DNA of 64,000 nt from G963663315 sp965116335 (GTDB lineage Bacteria > Pseudomonadota > Gammaproteobacteria > Arenicellales > Poriferihabitantaceae), in NCBI GenBank assembly GCA_965116335.1, contig OZ220677.1:2108001-2172000 (forward strand). The letters run 5' to 3'. Positions within the stretch are counted from its first letter, which is position 1. The number at the start of each line of letters is the position of its first letter. Positions 33,699 through 42,018 of this stretch are shown in pieces. The notes under the pieces are model-generated. The model was not told the origin of the DNA, ran no database searches, and saw nothing but the letters and a program-made list of their open reading frames with translations. A program made the translations under genes and the position numbers.

Positions 33699-34612
33699 AT
33701 GAGTAATCCGTACCAAGAGAGAAGCGAAGCGAGTTCTTCGGGATTGATTTTTGTTGCAATGGGCTTGAGCCTGTTGCTGACCGCCTGTGGCGGGGGGGGG
33801 GGGGGGCAGCAATTAGCGGACCCAGTCCTTCCAGCATAAGAGAGTTCACTGGACTGCTGGCTCCAACGGAAACAGTTAGCGACCAAAGCGCCCGCGCGGC
33901 CGGTATTACATCCCGCTCGGACTCCTTGATCCTGTCGACCATGTATGTGGAAACAGACGACCCCGAAGTTCCCGAAAGGGCTTCATCCGACTGTTCCGGG
34001 ACACGTTGTATTTTTTCGGTAGCGGGATATCGGGTTTCGGTGGATCTGGCCGATCTGGGGTTTGTGTCCATCAATGCCCAGGCAATCGGCAGCAAGCATG
34101 ACATCACATTGGTATCGGGGAAAGACTCAGATTTCAAGGTATTTGGCGCATGGATGGATCACAGCTACTTTTCCACTCAATCGCAGACAGAGACGATTTC
34201 TGATGGTAACGTGTCTGTGACCGTGGTTAGCAGATACGGGTCTGCCGCCGGTGATTTGACGGGTTCCATGCCGAGCGGTAGCGTAATGTGGCAAGGGGTC
34301 ATGGTTGGAATGCCTGTTACCGGGAACGGAAAGGGAAACTTGCTCCAGGCTGATGCGTTACTGGAGTATGACATGGGAGCCAGTAACCTTGACGCTACTT
34401 TCTCGAATATCAGGAATATCGACCATCTTGTACCCCATTCAACCCGGACTATCCGGTTCGATGATGTTTCGGTTTCCTCTGGTGGAACGTTCAGGGCGGG
34501 ATTGACCGGCAATCGTATTCAGGGTGGTTTCTACGGCCCTAACCACATTGAGGCGGCCGGGGTATTTGAACAGTCGAATATAGCGGGCGCTTTTGGAGTC
34601 AAACGCCAGTAA
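33699..34612 (+). CDS. TbpB-like surface lipoprotein, out of frame at a poly-G tract (phase OFF)
   Basis: From ATG 33699 the protein reads MSNPYQERSEASSSGLIFV and then a lipobox LLTAC followed by glycines encoded by 15 G (33792-33806). In this frame it stops at 33839. The adjacent frame is open from the tract to 34612 and encodes the mature protein: AISGPSPSSIREFTGLLAP and a ~230-residue body ending in GTFRAGL, then GGFYGPN, EAAGVFE and IAGAFGVKR. That ending is the beta-barrel seen in TbpB/factor-H-binding-like surface lipoproteins. With 16 or 13 G the two parts join exactly. This is a full gene in an OFF state rather than decay, because the body has no stops. TbpB relatives bind host proteins; the ligand here is unknown. 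Confidence 0.83.
33792..33806 (+). repeat. Poly-G tract, 15 bp, after the lipobox of the TbpB-like gene
   Basis: Fifteen G bases follow the lipobox cysteine codon and one glycine codon. The start codon and body are in different frames at 15, and one extra G or two fewer restore the fusion. Placing the switch at the lipidation site is known for phase-variable lipoproteins. Homopolymer sequencing error is the main alternative. Confidence 0.88.
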
Positions 34613-35221
34613 GATATTCAGTGCATTACGGTACAACCAGACGACGCTCTCTGCCAATATAAGCGCACAGCAATCCTGTCTCCCGTCAATTCCCGCGAGG
34701 CTTTTCCCCGGCCCCGAGCGGGGAACGGGAATCTACAATAATGATGAAACCTGCAATTACCGATGCGTAGGGGCGGGGGCAGGCTCTACGATAACGGGCT
34801 GGTAATCATTTCGTCATTCCCGTGGAAACGGGAATCCACAGTAATTCAGAACCTGTACGTAACGTCATCGTAGGGGTGCCCCTCTGTGGGTGCCCGCAAT
34901 CGTCGATACCTGCTCCGACATCTGCGGGAGGGTACAAGACCCTCCCCTACGACATCGTTTTGCTTCATGTATCAACATCATTCCCCCCACCCGCTCTCCA
35001 GCGGGCTTCGCCCTTGTATCGCGGACTCCCCCTCAAGGGGGGAGTAATGTAATGTAATAACGGTATCATTCCCCCCTTGAGGGGGAATCCACATCGCGCG
35101 AAGCGGGTGTGATGGGGGGTATCAAATCACGGCTTGTTTTAATTGCGATTCAGATTAGAACATCAGCGTGTCATTATCATCATTTATTATCATGCGGAAC
35201 TTCCTTCGCGTCAGCTCCGGC
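34613..35221. repeat. Repeat-rich intergenic region without genes
   Basis: No credible gene is seen in these 609 bases. They hold a long dRS3-like variant (34684-34736), a 28-bp dRS3-like palindrome with GTCATTCCC...GGGAATCCAC (34812-34839), one copy of the 85-bp TIR element (34868-34952), and two C6/G6-bounded palindromes (34979-35049 and 35067-35119). These elements separate the TbpB-like gene from the convergent MttB-family gene. Confidence 0.8.
34868..34952 (+). repeat. 85-bp MITE-like palindromic element, copy A
   Basis: It begins TCGTAGGGG and ends CCCCTACGA, a 9-bp terminal inverted repeat. Inside are two hairpins, GGGTGCCC...GGGTGCCCGC and GCGGGAGGGTACAAGACCCTCCC. Related copies are at 43928-44013, 44572-44658 and, inverted, 52413-52496. 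Confidence 0.8.
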
Positions 35222-36754
35222 CTATATATTGGAGTCCGCGAACGAGGCCTTGCGCTTTGCCATGAATTCCAGCAGCGCTTCATCAATGGCCGGGTCGAGT
35301 GGCGGGGGTTGATAGTTGTTCAGCATCTGCTTCCAGATTTTGTTGGCGCGGACCGTGGCATCGTGCGAGCCTTCCAGTTGCCATTGTTCAAAGCTGTTGT
35401 TGTCGGCGATGCTGGAACGGTAGAAGGCGGTCTTGAAATTCTCCTGGGTGTGGTTGCAACCGAGAAAATGCTGGCCCGGTCCGACTTCCCGGATCGCGCT
35501 CAACGCCTGCCCGTTTTCTGAGAGGTCCGTGCCGGCGGCGAATACCTGCATCATGCCGAGTTGATCGGCATCCATGATCAGCTTCTCATAGCCTGAGGAC
35601 AATCCGCCTTCCAGCCAGCCAGCCGCGTGAAGAACGAAGTTTACCCCCGACATGATTGTGGGCAGCAGAGTGTTGGCGCTTTCATAGGCGGCCTGGGCAT
35701 CGGTGATCTTGGAGGCGCATAACGAACCCCCGCTTCGAAAGGGCACACCCAGTCGTCGGGCCAGCGCGGCGCAGCCATTGATGACCAGCGCCGGTTCCGG
35801 AGTGCCGAAAGTAGGCGCTCCGGATTGCATCGACATCGAGCTTGCGAACGTGCCGAATATAACCGGACAGCCGGGACGCACCAGTTGGGTGAATGCCATT
35901 CCGGTCAGTGCCTCGGCCAGGATTTGCGCCATGGTTCCGGCGGCAGTGACCGGCGACATGGCACCGGAAAGAATAAAGGGAGAGATGATACTGGCCTGAT
36001 TGTTTCTCGCATATACTTCTGCGGCACCCAGCATGGTTTCATCGAAAGTCATGGGTGAGTTGGCGTTGATCAGGTTGATGACCACGGTATTTTGATCGAC
36101 GAATTCTTCGCCAAACAGAATCTTGCACATGTCCACCGTATCCTGCGCTCTTTGCGGGTGAGTCACCGATCCCATGAAGGGCTTGTCGGAATACTTGATA
36201 TGGCTGTAGACCATATCGAAATGCCGCTTGTTGACCGGCAAATCGGTCGGTTCACATACGGTGCCGCCGGAATGGTGCAGCGAAGGCAGCATCCAGGTCA
36301 GTTTGACCAGGTTGCGAAAATCCTCAATCATCGCGTAGCGCCGTCCCTTGTCCAGGTCACGGATGAAAGGAGGGCCATAAACCGGGGCGAATACAGTGGA
36401 TTTGCCCCCGATCATCACGTTCCTCGCGGGATTCCTCGCTTTTTGCTGGAAGGTCTGCGGCGCCGAGTCCTGGATGATCTTGCGGCACAGGCCTTTGGGG
36501 AAACGCACCAACTCTCCCTTGACATCCGCCCCTGCCTGTTGGAACAGTTTTAACGCCGACGGATAGTGATACTCAATACCCACTTCCTGCAGGATGGTAT
36601 CTGCATTGTCCTCGATCAGTGACAGACCTTCCTCGTCCAGCAGTACATACTCCGGTATTTTGCGGGTGATGAAAGGAGTGACCGCAGGAGCGGTTGTTTG
36701 TTCGCGTTCCTGTCTGGCGTGTCGACCGCCGCGTTTTCTGGATGTTCTTGGCAT
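35222..36754 (-). CDS. Trimethylamine methyltransferase (MttB) family protein, non-pyrrolysine type
   Basis: The 510-residue protein belongs to the MttB family (PEYVLLDEEGLSLIEDNADTI; VRFPKGL; YGPPFIRDLDKGRR; SHIKYSDKPFMGSVTHP; QLVRPGCPVIFGTFASSMSM; LGVPFRSGGSLCASKITDAQ; HAAGWLEGGL). These enzymes pass a methyl group from a quaternary or tertiary amine to a corrinoid protein. The reading frame has no in-frame amber codon, so it is a pyrrolysine-free member, a group whose characterised members act on glycine betaine or other N-methyl compounds. No corrinoid protein gene is in the window. It is transcribed divergently from msbA. Confidence 0.9.
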   Translation of the reverse strand: MPRTSRKRGGRHARQEREQTTAPAVTPFITRKIPEYVLLDEEGLSLIEDNADTILQEVGIEYHYPSALKLFQQAGADVKGELVRFPKGLCRKIIQDSAPQTFQQKARNPARNVMIGGKSTVFAPVYGPPFIRDLDKGRRYAMIEDFRNLVKLTWMLPSLHHSGGTVCEPTDLPVNKRHFDMVYSHIKYSDKPFMGSVTHPQRAQDTVDMCKILFGEEFVDQNTVVINLINANSPMTFDETMLGAAEVYARNNQASIISPFILSGAMSPVTAAGTMAQILAEALTGMAFTQLVRPGCPVIFGTFASSMSMQSGAPTFGTPEPALVINGCAALARRLGVPFRSGGSLCASKITDAQAAYESANTLLPTIMSGVNFVLHAAGWLEGGLSSGYEKLIMDADQLGMMQVFAAGTDLSENGQALSAIREVGPGQHFLGCNHTQENFKTAFYRSSIADNNSFEQWQLEGSHDATVRANKIWKQMLNNYQPPPLDPAIDEALLEFMAKRKASFADSNI

Positions 36755-36860
36755 ATTTGTTATGATTTGTTGTCCGGAAATTAACTGATTGCGCGATGCG
36801 CTTTATATGTACATAATATACCATTGACGTATCACAAGATACGCGCATCAGGGTGAATCC

Positions 36861-38618
36861 GTGACCAATCCTTACAAAAATGTGGCCAGCGCCATGCTGT
36901 ATCGCCGCCTGTTTTCCTACGTGATTCCCTACAAGGCGGCGTTTGGCATGGCATTGTTCGGCATGCTTCTGGTGGCGGCTGGGGATACCGGGTTTGCCTG
37001 GGCTTTGCAGCCGTTGATGGATCAGGGTTTTGTCGGACGAGACCCCGATTTTATCCGCCTTATTCCGTTGTTGCTGGTGGCAATCGCTTTGGCTCGGGCA
37101 GTCGGCGATTTTATTGATGTTTACTGTTCCAACTGGGTGTCGAGGAAGGTGATTCAGGATTTACGGCAGAAGATGTTTGATCAGTTGATCTACGCTCCTG
37201 CAGAATATTTCGACAAACATTCGAGCGGCGGGCTGGTATCCCGGTTGACCTACGATGTGGAACAGGTTGCGCGGGCCAGTACGGATGCCTTGCGGGTCTT
37301 GTTCCGCGATATTCTGAAAGCGGGATTCCTGTTATCCCTGCTGTTCTGGTTGAGCTGGAAACTGTCGTTGATATTTCTTGCCATCTTCCCGGTTACCTTT
37401 TTGATTTTCAAGGTTACCAGTGGACGGTTCAGGAAAATCAGTTCGATCATTCAGGAGAGTGTGGGGGACATTACGGATATTGCCAGACAAGCGTTCCAGG
37501 GGCATAAGCTGGTCAAGATTTTCAATTCCCAGAATTACGAAAAGCGGATGTTTTTCGTGGCCAATAACCGTCACCGCCAGCAGTCCATGAAGAAAGCGGG
37601 GATTCTGGCAGCCACGGTTCCGATCGTGGTTTTTCTGATGGGTGTGGGAGTGGCTCTGATGATCTGGCTGGCCTTGATTCTGGAGATCACTCCGGGGGTA
37701 TTTACCTCTTATCTGGTGGCTGTAACCATGGTTGTGCGTCCGGTCAGGAATCTGTCCAGAATCAATGAGGTGATACAAACCGGTCTGGCGGGGATGCAAT
37801 CGGTTTTCCAGACCATTGACCTGCATCAGGAAAAGGATGAGGGCCGGATGGCGCTCGGTACTGTTGATGGCAACGTGTCATTTACAGATGTTTCATTCCA
37901 TTATCCGGGCGATCAGCCCCGGGTTCTTGAAAATATCGACTTTGCAATAAAAGCGGGGTCAACGGTAGCGCTGGTCGGGCCGTCCGGCAGCGGGAAATCA
38001 ACCATTACCTCGATGTTGATGAGGTTTTACAGTCCGACTGCCGGTAGTATAAGCATTGACGGTCACCTGTTGCAGAACATCCGCCTGCAATCGCTCCGCG
38101 AAAAGATGGCTATGGTCAGTCAGGAGGTGATACTGGTTGCGGACACGATCAGAAACAACATCGTGTATGGCGGTGCGGATGACGTCGACGAAGATCGGTT
38201 AATGACGGCTATCGAGACGGCCCATATCCGGGAATTTACCGATGATTTTGAGGACGGAATCGACACTTTTGTCGGTGAAGAAGGCTCCCGTTTGTCGGGC
38301 GGGCAGAGGCAACGTATCGCTATCGCCCGCGCAATCTACAAGGACGCGCCGATCCTGATTCTGGATGAAGCTACTTCTTCTCTGGATTCTGGCTCGGAGA
38401 AACATATTCAGGATGCGATCGGGCGATTGATCCGCAATCGAACGACTCTGGTCATTGCCCATCGACTGAGTACTATCGAGAGCGCGGATTTGATTCTGGT
38501 GCTGGACAAGGGCCGGATTGTGGAGCGCGGCACTCATGAAACGCTGCTGTCGAAAAAGGGGCATTACTATCATTTGTATAATACCCAGTATCGCCACAAC
38601 ACCGCGGATGCTGAATAA
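36861..38618 (+). CDS. msbA: Lipid A export ABC transporter MsbA
   Basis: The 585-residue half-transporter has six membrane helices in residues ~20-320. The nucleotide-binding domain carries Walker A GPSGSGKST (near 373), signature LSGGQRQRIAIARAI, Walker B ILILDEATSSLD and H-loop IAHRLST. The homodimer flips lipid A-core across the inner membrane. The start is GTG at 36861 after AGGGTGA. It overlaps lpxK by 11 bp and heads an msbA-lpxK-kdsB-nucleotidyltransferase run, the normal envelope operon of gammaproteobacteria. Confidence 0.95.
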   Translation: MTNPYKNVASAMLYRRLFSYVIPYKAAFGMALFGMLLVAAGDTGFAWALQPLMDQGFVGRDPDFIRLIPLLLVAIALARAVGDFIDVYCSNWVSRKVIQDLRQKMFDQLIYAPAEYFDKHSSGGLVSRLTYDVEQVARASTDALRVLFRDILKAGFLLSLLFWLSWKLSLIFLAIFPVTFLIFKVTSGRFRKISSIIQESVGDITDIARQAFQGHKLVKIFNSQNYEKRMFFVANNRHRQQSMKKAGILAATVPIVVFLMGVGVALMIWLALILEITPGVFTSYLVAVTMVVRPVRNLSRINEVIQTGLAGMQSVFQTIDLHQEKDEGRMALGTVDGNVSFTDVSFHYPGDQPRVLENIDFAIKAGSTVALVGPSGSGKSTITSMLMRFYSPTAGSISIDGHLLQNIRLQSLREKMAMVSQEVILVADTIRNNIVYGGADDVDEDRLMTAIETAHIREFTDDFEDGIDTFVGEEGSRLSGGQRQRIAIARAIYKDAPILILDEATSSLDSGSEKHIQDAIGRLIRNRTTLVIAHRLSTIESADLILVLDKGRIVERGTHETLLSKKGHYYHLYNTQYRHNTADAE

Positions 38619-39618
38619 ATTGCAACAGGGGTGGCGGCAGGCAAACTGGCTGAATCGTTTGTTGTTGCCGTTGTCTGTGGTCTACGGACTGTTGATGCTG
38701 GCCAGGAGGCAATGTTACCGCATCGGGATTTGCAAACAGATCTCCCTGGTCACTCCGGTGATCGTGGTCGGCGGAGTAACAGTGGGCGGAAGTGGAAAGA
38801 CGCCAGTGGTGCTGGCTTTGGTGCGGTATTTAATGGATCAGGGTTTGTCTCCGGGGGTGATCTGCAAGGGTTACAAGGGCTGTTCCACCTTCTGGCCCAG
38901 AGAGGTCAATGAGTCAACGACTGCGACCCTGGTCGGTGATGAGGCGCAACTGATTTATGAGTTGACCGGAGTGCCGGTGGTAGCGGGTCCAGAGCGAGTC
39001 AGAAACGGGATTTATCTGATCGATAAATTCGGCTGCAATGTCCTGCTCAGCGATGACGGATTCCAGCATCACGCGCTGCAACGCGATCTGGATATTGTGG
39101 TGCTGGACGGGCAGGGCGGATACGGTAATGGCTGGTGCCTGCCAGCCGGGCCGTTGCGGGAATTTAGCAGCCAGATCAAGCGAGCGGACATCGTGCTGGT
39201 CAACGGTGCCGACGACGAGATTCGGTTTGCCGGAGCGCGAGCCAAACGGATGTCGATGATCTTGTCAGAAGCGTATAATCTGGCGGATGGTGATCGAAAA
39301 CCGTTGTCTGAATTTGCCGGCGGGCCTGTGCACGGGGTCGCGGGAGTGGGCAATCCGATTCGATTCTTCCGGCAACTGGAGCAACTCGGGCTGGATGTGA
39401 TCCGTCATGCTTTCCCGGATCACCATCCATTTGAGGAGTCCGATCTCGACTTCGGGGATGACGGATGGATACTTATGACTGAAAAAGATGCGATAAAATG
39501 CCGGGATATGACTATTAAGAACAAACTCTGGGCAATTCCCGCGACCGTTGAAATGGATCCGAATGTATTCGACCGGATTGATCAGTTGATCTCTCCCGCA
39601 GCCGATCTGTCGGAGTGA
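38608..39618 (+). CDS. lpxK: Tetraacyldisaccharide 4'-kinase LpxK
   Basis: The 336-residue protein has the short N-terminal membrane anchor (NRLLLPLSVVYGLLMLAR) and the P-loop VGGSGKTPVVLAL used by LpxK to phosphorylate the lipid A precursor at the 4' position. Further family motifs include GYKG, DEAQLI, LLSDDGFQHHAL and PAGPLRE. The ATG at 38608 lies inside the end of msbA and gives the typical protein length. A longer frame upstream is not used. Confidence 0.95.
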   Translation: MLNKLQQGWRQANWLNRLLLPLSVVYGLLMLARRQCYRIGICKQISLVTPVIVVGGVTVGGSGKTPVVLALVRYLMDQGLSPGVICKGYKGCSTFWPREVNESTTATLVGDEAQLIYELTGVPVVAGPERVRNGIYLIDKFGCNVLLSDDGFQHHALQRDLDIVVLDGQGGYGNGWCLPAGPLREFSSQIKRADIVLVNGADDEIRFAGARAKRMSMILSEAYNLADGDRKPLSEFAGGPVHGVAGVGNPIRFFRQLEQLGLDVIRHAFPDHHPFEESDLDFGDDGWILMTEKDAIKCRDMTIKNKLWAIPATVEMDPNVFDRIDQLISPAADLSE

Positions 39619-39622
39619 ATCG

Positions 39623-40384
39623 TTGTCTGTCCCTTTTCACATCATCATTCCGGCACGTTTCCAATCCAGCCGCCTGCCGGGTAAGCCACTGCTTGAGATT
39701 GCAGGCAAACCCATGATTCAGCACGTTGTCGAGAGCTGTCAGGAGAGTGAAGCGGCCGGTGTCGTGGTGGCGACGGATGACTCGCGTATCGTGGAAGCGG
39801 TTGCGCGTTTCGGTGGTCAATCGGTGCTTACTTCCCGTGATCATCTATCTGGCAGCGACCGTATTGCGGAGGCATCACAAAAACTCGGTCTTGCCACAGA
39901 CGATATAGTCGTCAATGTTCAGGGAGACGAGTTCGATATGCCAGCGGCCCTGATCGATCAGGTCGCCAATGCGCTGGTTGCAGGGGGGAAGGCGGTCATG
40001 GCCACAGCCAGCGCTCCGTTGACTTGTGCTGCGGATGCGTCCGACCCTTCCGTGGTCAAGGTGGTCAGTGATCAATCGGGGTATGCGATCTATTTCAGCC
40101 GCGCGACCATTCCCTGGGTGCGTGATGAGTCGACTTCCGGGTTGGCTGATCATGCACAGAATCATATCCGGCGGCATCTGGGAATCTACGCATATTCGGC
40201 GGGATACATTCGGACATTTTCGGGCAGAGGGCATTGCCAACTGGAGAATCTGGAGAAGCTGGAGCAGTTGCGCGCACTCTGGCATGGTGAAAAAATCCGT
40301 TGTGTCGAGGCGGTGCAGATTCCTGGCCCGGGAATTGATACCGAACAGGATTTGCAAAGAGCCAGAGAGGCACTCGGCAGATGA
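39623..40384 (+). CDS. kdsB: 3-deoxy-manno-octulosonate cytidylyltransferase KdsB
   Basis: The 253-residue protein activates Kdo with CTP for lipopolysaccharide core synthesis. It has the N-terminal nucleotide-binding motif IPARFQSSRLPGKPL, then GKPMIQHVVE, NVQGDEF, and YFSRATIPW with HLGIYAY. The most likely start is TTG at 39623, four bases after lpxK, with GGAGTGA at suitable spacing; no ATG or GTG would preserve the first strand. It belongs to the msbA-lpxK-kdsB unit. Confidence 0.94.
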   Translation: MSVPFHIIIPARFQSSRLPGKPLLEIAGKPMIQHVVESCQESEAAGVVVATDDSRIVEAVARFGGQSVLTSRDHLSGSDRIAEASQKLGLATDDIVVNVQGDEFDMPAALIDQVANALVAGGKAVMATASAPLTCAADASDPSVVKVVSDQSGYAIYFSRATIPWVRDESTSGLADHAQNHIRRHLGIYAYSAGYIRTFSGRGHCQLENLEKLEQLRALWHGEKIRCVEAVQIPGPGIDTEQDLQRAREALGR

Positions 40385-40433
40385 GGCAATATCGTCTTTT
40401 CGGGGCATTGTGCCCATCTTCGGGCAGAACGTC

Positions 40434-41540
40434 ATGAAGGCTATGATTCTGGCGGCAGGCAGGGGCTCACGCCTGCGACCGCTGACTTACGAAATGCCCA
40501 AACCGATGATTCCGGTACTGGGCAAGCCAGTTATGGAGTATCTGGTCGAGCGGCTTGCGAGCCATAGATTCCATGATGTGATGATCAATGTCAGCCATCA
40601 ATCGGAAGTCATTGAAACCTATTTTACAGATGGACGGCACTGGGGAGTCAATATCGGCTATTCGTTCGAAGGATATATGGAGGGAGGTGAGCTGGTTCGG
40701 GAGCCGCTGGGGTCGGCGGGCGGGATTCGGAGGATACAGGATTTTGGCGGGTATTTCGATGATACCTTTGTGGTGGTCTGCGGAGACCTGATTATTGACC
40801 TGGATCTGACCGAGGCGGTTCGCAAACACTGGCAATCCGGCGCCAAAGCCAGCATCCTGGTCAAGCCAGTGGAAAAAGAAAGGTTGCCGAACTACGGGGT
40901 GGTCGTTACCGACGCCTGTGGGCAGGTTACTTCCTTTCAGGAAAAACCCGCGATTGAGGAGGCCGAATCCAATCGGGTCAATACCGGGATTTATATTTTT
41001 GAACCGGAGATCATTGACCTGATTCCGGCGGACACATTTTATGATATTGGCAAGGACCTGCTGCCGGATCTGGTCGCAAAAGGGATACCGTTCGGGGCTA
41101 TTGACATGCCGTTTCGCTGGCTGGACATCGGGCGATTGAGTGATTACTGGCGGGTGAACCAGCAGATGATGCGCGGTTCGGTGCGTGGTATTGATATGCC
41201 GGGGACGGAAGTGATGCCACAAGTCTGGACGGGTTTGAACGTGAACGTTGATTGGGATGATGTTTTTATCGAAGGGCCGGTTTTTATCGGCTCGAACTCC
41301 AGAATCGAGGCCGGGTGCGAGATCCAGGGGCCGACCTGGATATCTCACGGCTGTTATCTGCAAGGCGGAGCCAAAATCCATAAAAGTATGCTGTTCCAGC
41401 ACACGTTGATACGCAGCCGCGCTGTGGTTCATGAGGCTGTAGTGTTCGGGCGGTACTGTGTGGACAAGGAGGGGCAGCCGGCAACCAGCAACGGCGCAGG
41501 TCTGGATTGGGTAGGAGATGCGCGGGACAAGAACCGATAG
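40434..41540 (+). CDS. NDP-sugar nucleotidyltransferase with C-terminal left-handed beta-helix
   Basis: The 368-residue protein has the sugar-nucleotide pyrophosphorylase signature MILAAGRGSRLRPLTYEMPKP, VCGDLIIDLDL (the metal-binding Asp) and NTGIYIFEPE. After residue ~265 hexapeptide-like repeats follow (DDVFIEGPVFIGSNSRIEAG). It activates a sugar-1-phosphate with a nucleoside triphosphate. Mannose-1-phosphate guanylyltransferase-like and glucose-1-phosphate-transferase-like members share this layout, so the sugar is not determined. It follows kdsB by 49 bp and probably serves the envelope or capsule. Confidence 0.85.
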   Translation: MKAMILAAGRGSRLRPLTYEMPKPMIPVLGKPVMEYLVERLASHRFHDVMINVSHQSEVIETYFTDGRHWGVNIGYSFEGYMEGGELVREPLGSAGGIRRIQDFGGYFDDTFVVVCGDLIIDLDLTEAVRKHWQSGAKASILVKPVEKERLPNYGVVVTDACGQVTSFQEKPAIEEAESNRVNTGIYIFEPEIIDLIPADTFYDIGKDLLPDLVAKGIPFGAIDMPFRWLDIGRLSDYWRVNQQMMRGSVRGIDMPGTEVMPQVWTGLNVNVDWDDVFIEGPVFIGSNSRIEAGCEIQGPTWISHGCYLQGGAKIHKSMLFQHTLIRSRAVVHEAVVFGRYCVDKEGQPATSNGAGLDWVGDARDKNR

Positions 41541-41616
41541 ATAGATTATGATAACTGGTTGATTTGCTATACAATCGCGGCTTCACAAAAACCTGCACAT
41601 TAACTTACCTGATCCA

Positions 41617-41973
41617 ATGCCATTCTACGAATACCAATGCAGTCATTGTGCCCACCGACTTGAGGTACTCCAGAAAATATCGGACGCTCCTCTCGTGTAT
41701 TGCCCGGAATGCAATGAAGCCACTCTCAAAAAGCTGGTTTCCGCCGCCGCGTTCCGATTGAAGGGTACGGGCTGGTACGAAACGGATTTCAAGGGCAATG
41801 GTAAGGGGCAGGAAAAGTCCGCTGACGGCAAGTCGCCGGATTCCGGCACTGACACATCCACAGACAAGAGCAGTGATAAGGGAGAGTCCCTGTCGAACAA
41901 GACAGAGAATAAGAAATCGGACAGCGCGGCTGCGACGGGAGCAAACAGTGCCAGCGCTGGCGTAACGGCCTGA
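41617..41973 (+). CDS. FmdB-type zinc ribbon protein
   Basis: The 118-residue protein starts MPFYEYQCSHCAHRLEVLQK and has a second CPEC pair, forming the FmdB/CxxC_CXXC zinc ribbon (Cys pairs near 8-11 and 29-32). The rest is a low-complexity serine/lysine/aspartate tail. Such genes lie directly upstream of aspS in many gammaproteobacteria, as here; the function is unproven. Its stop is 45 bp before the chosen aspS start. Confidence 0.9.
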   Translation: MPFYEYQCSHCAHRLEVLQKISDAPLVYCPECNEATLKKLVSAAAFRLKGTGWYETDFKGNGKGQEKSADGKSPDSGTDTSTDKSSDKGESLSNKTENKKSDSAAATGANSASAGVTA

Positions 41974-42018
41974 TTGTTACCGTTCCGAACCTCCTACGTT
42001 ATCGACCGGTATATAAAG

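Noticed and set aside
17617..33806. Treating the three homopolymer tracts as pure assembly errors
   Set aside because: Length may be miscounted, but all three lie at functionally meaningful positions. The TbpB-like body is intact, and both alternative frames elsewhere terminate quickly, so a biological switch is the better explanation. Raw reads would decide.
35222..36754. Possible pyrrolysine-containing MttB
   Set aside because: The frame has no internal amber codon and standard MttB-family length, so it is a pyrrolysine-free relative.
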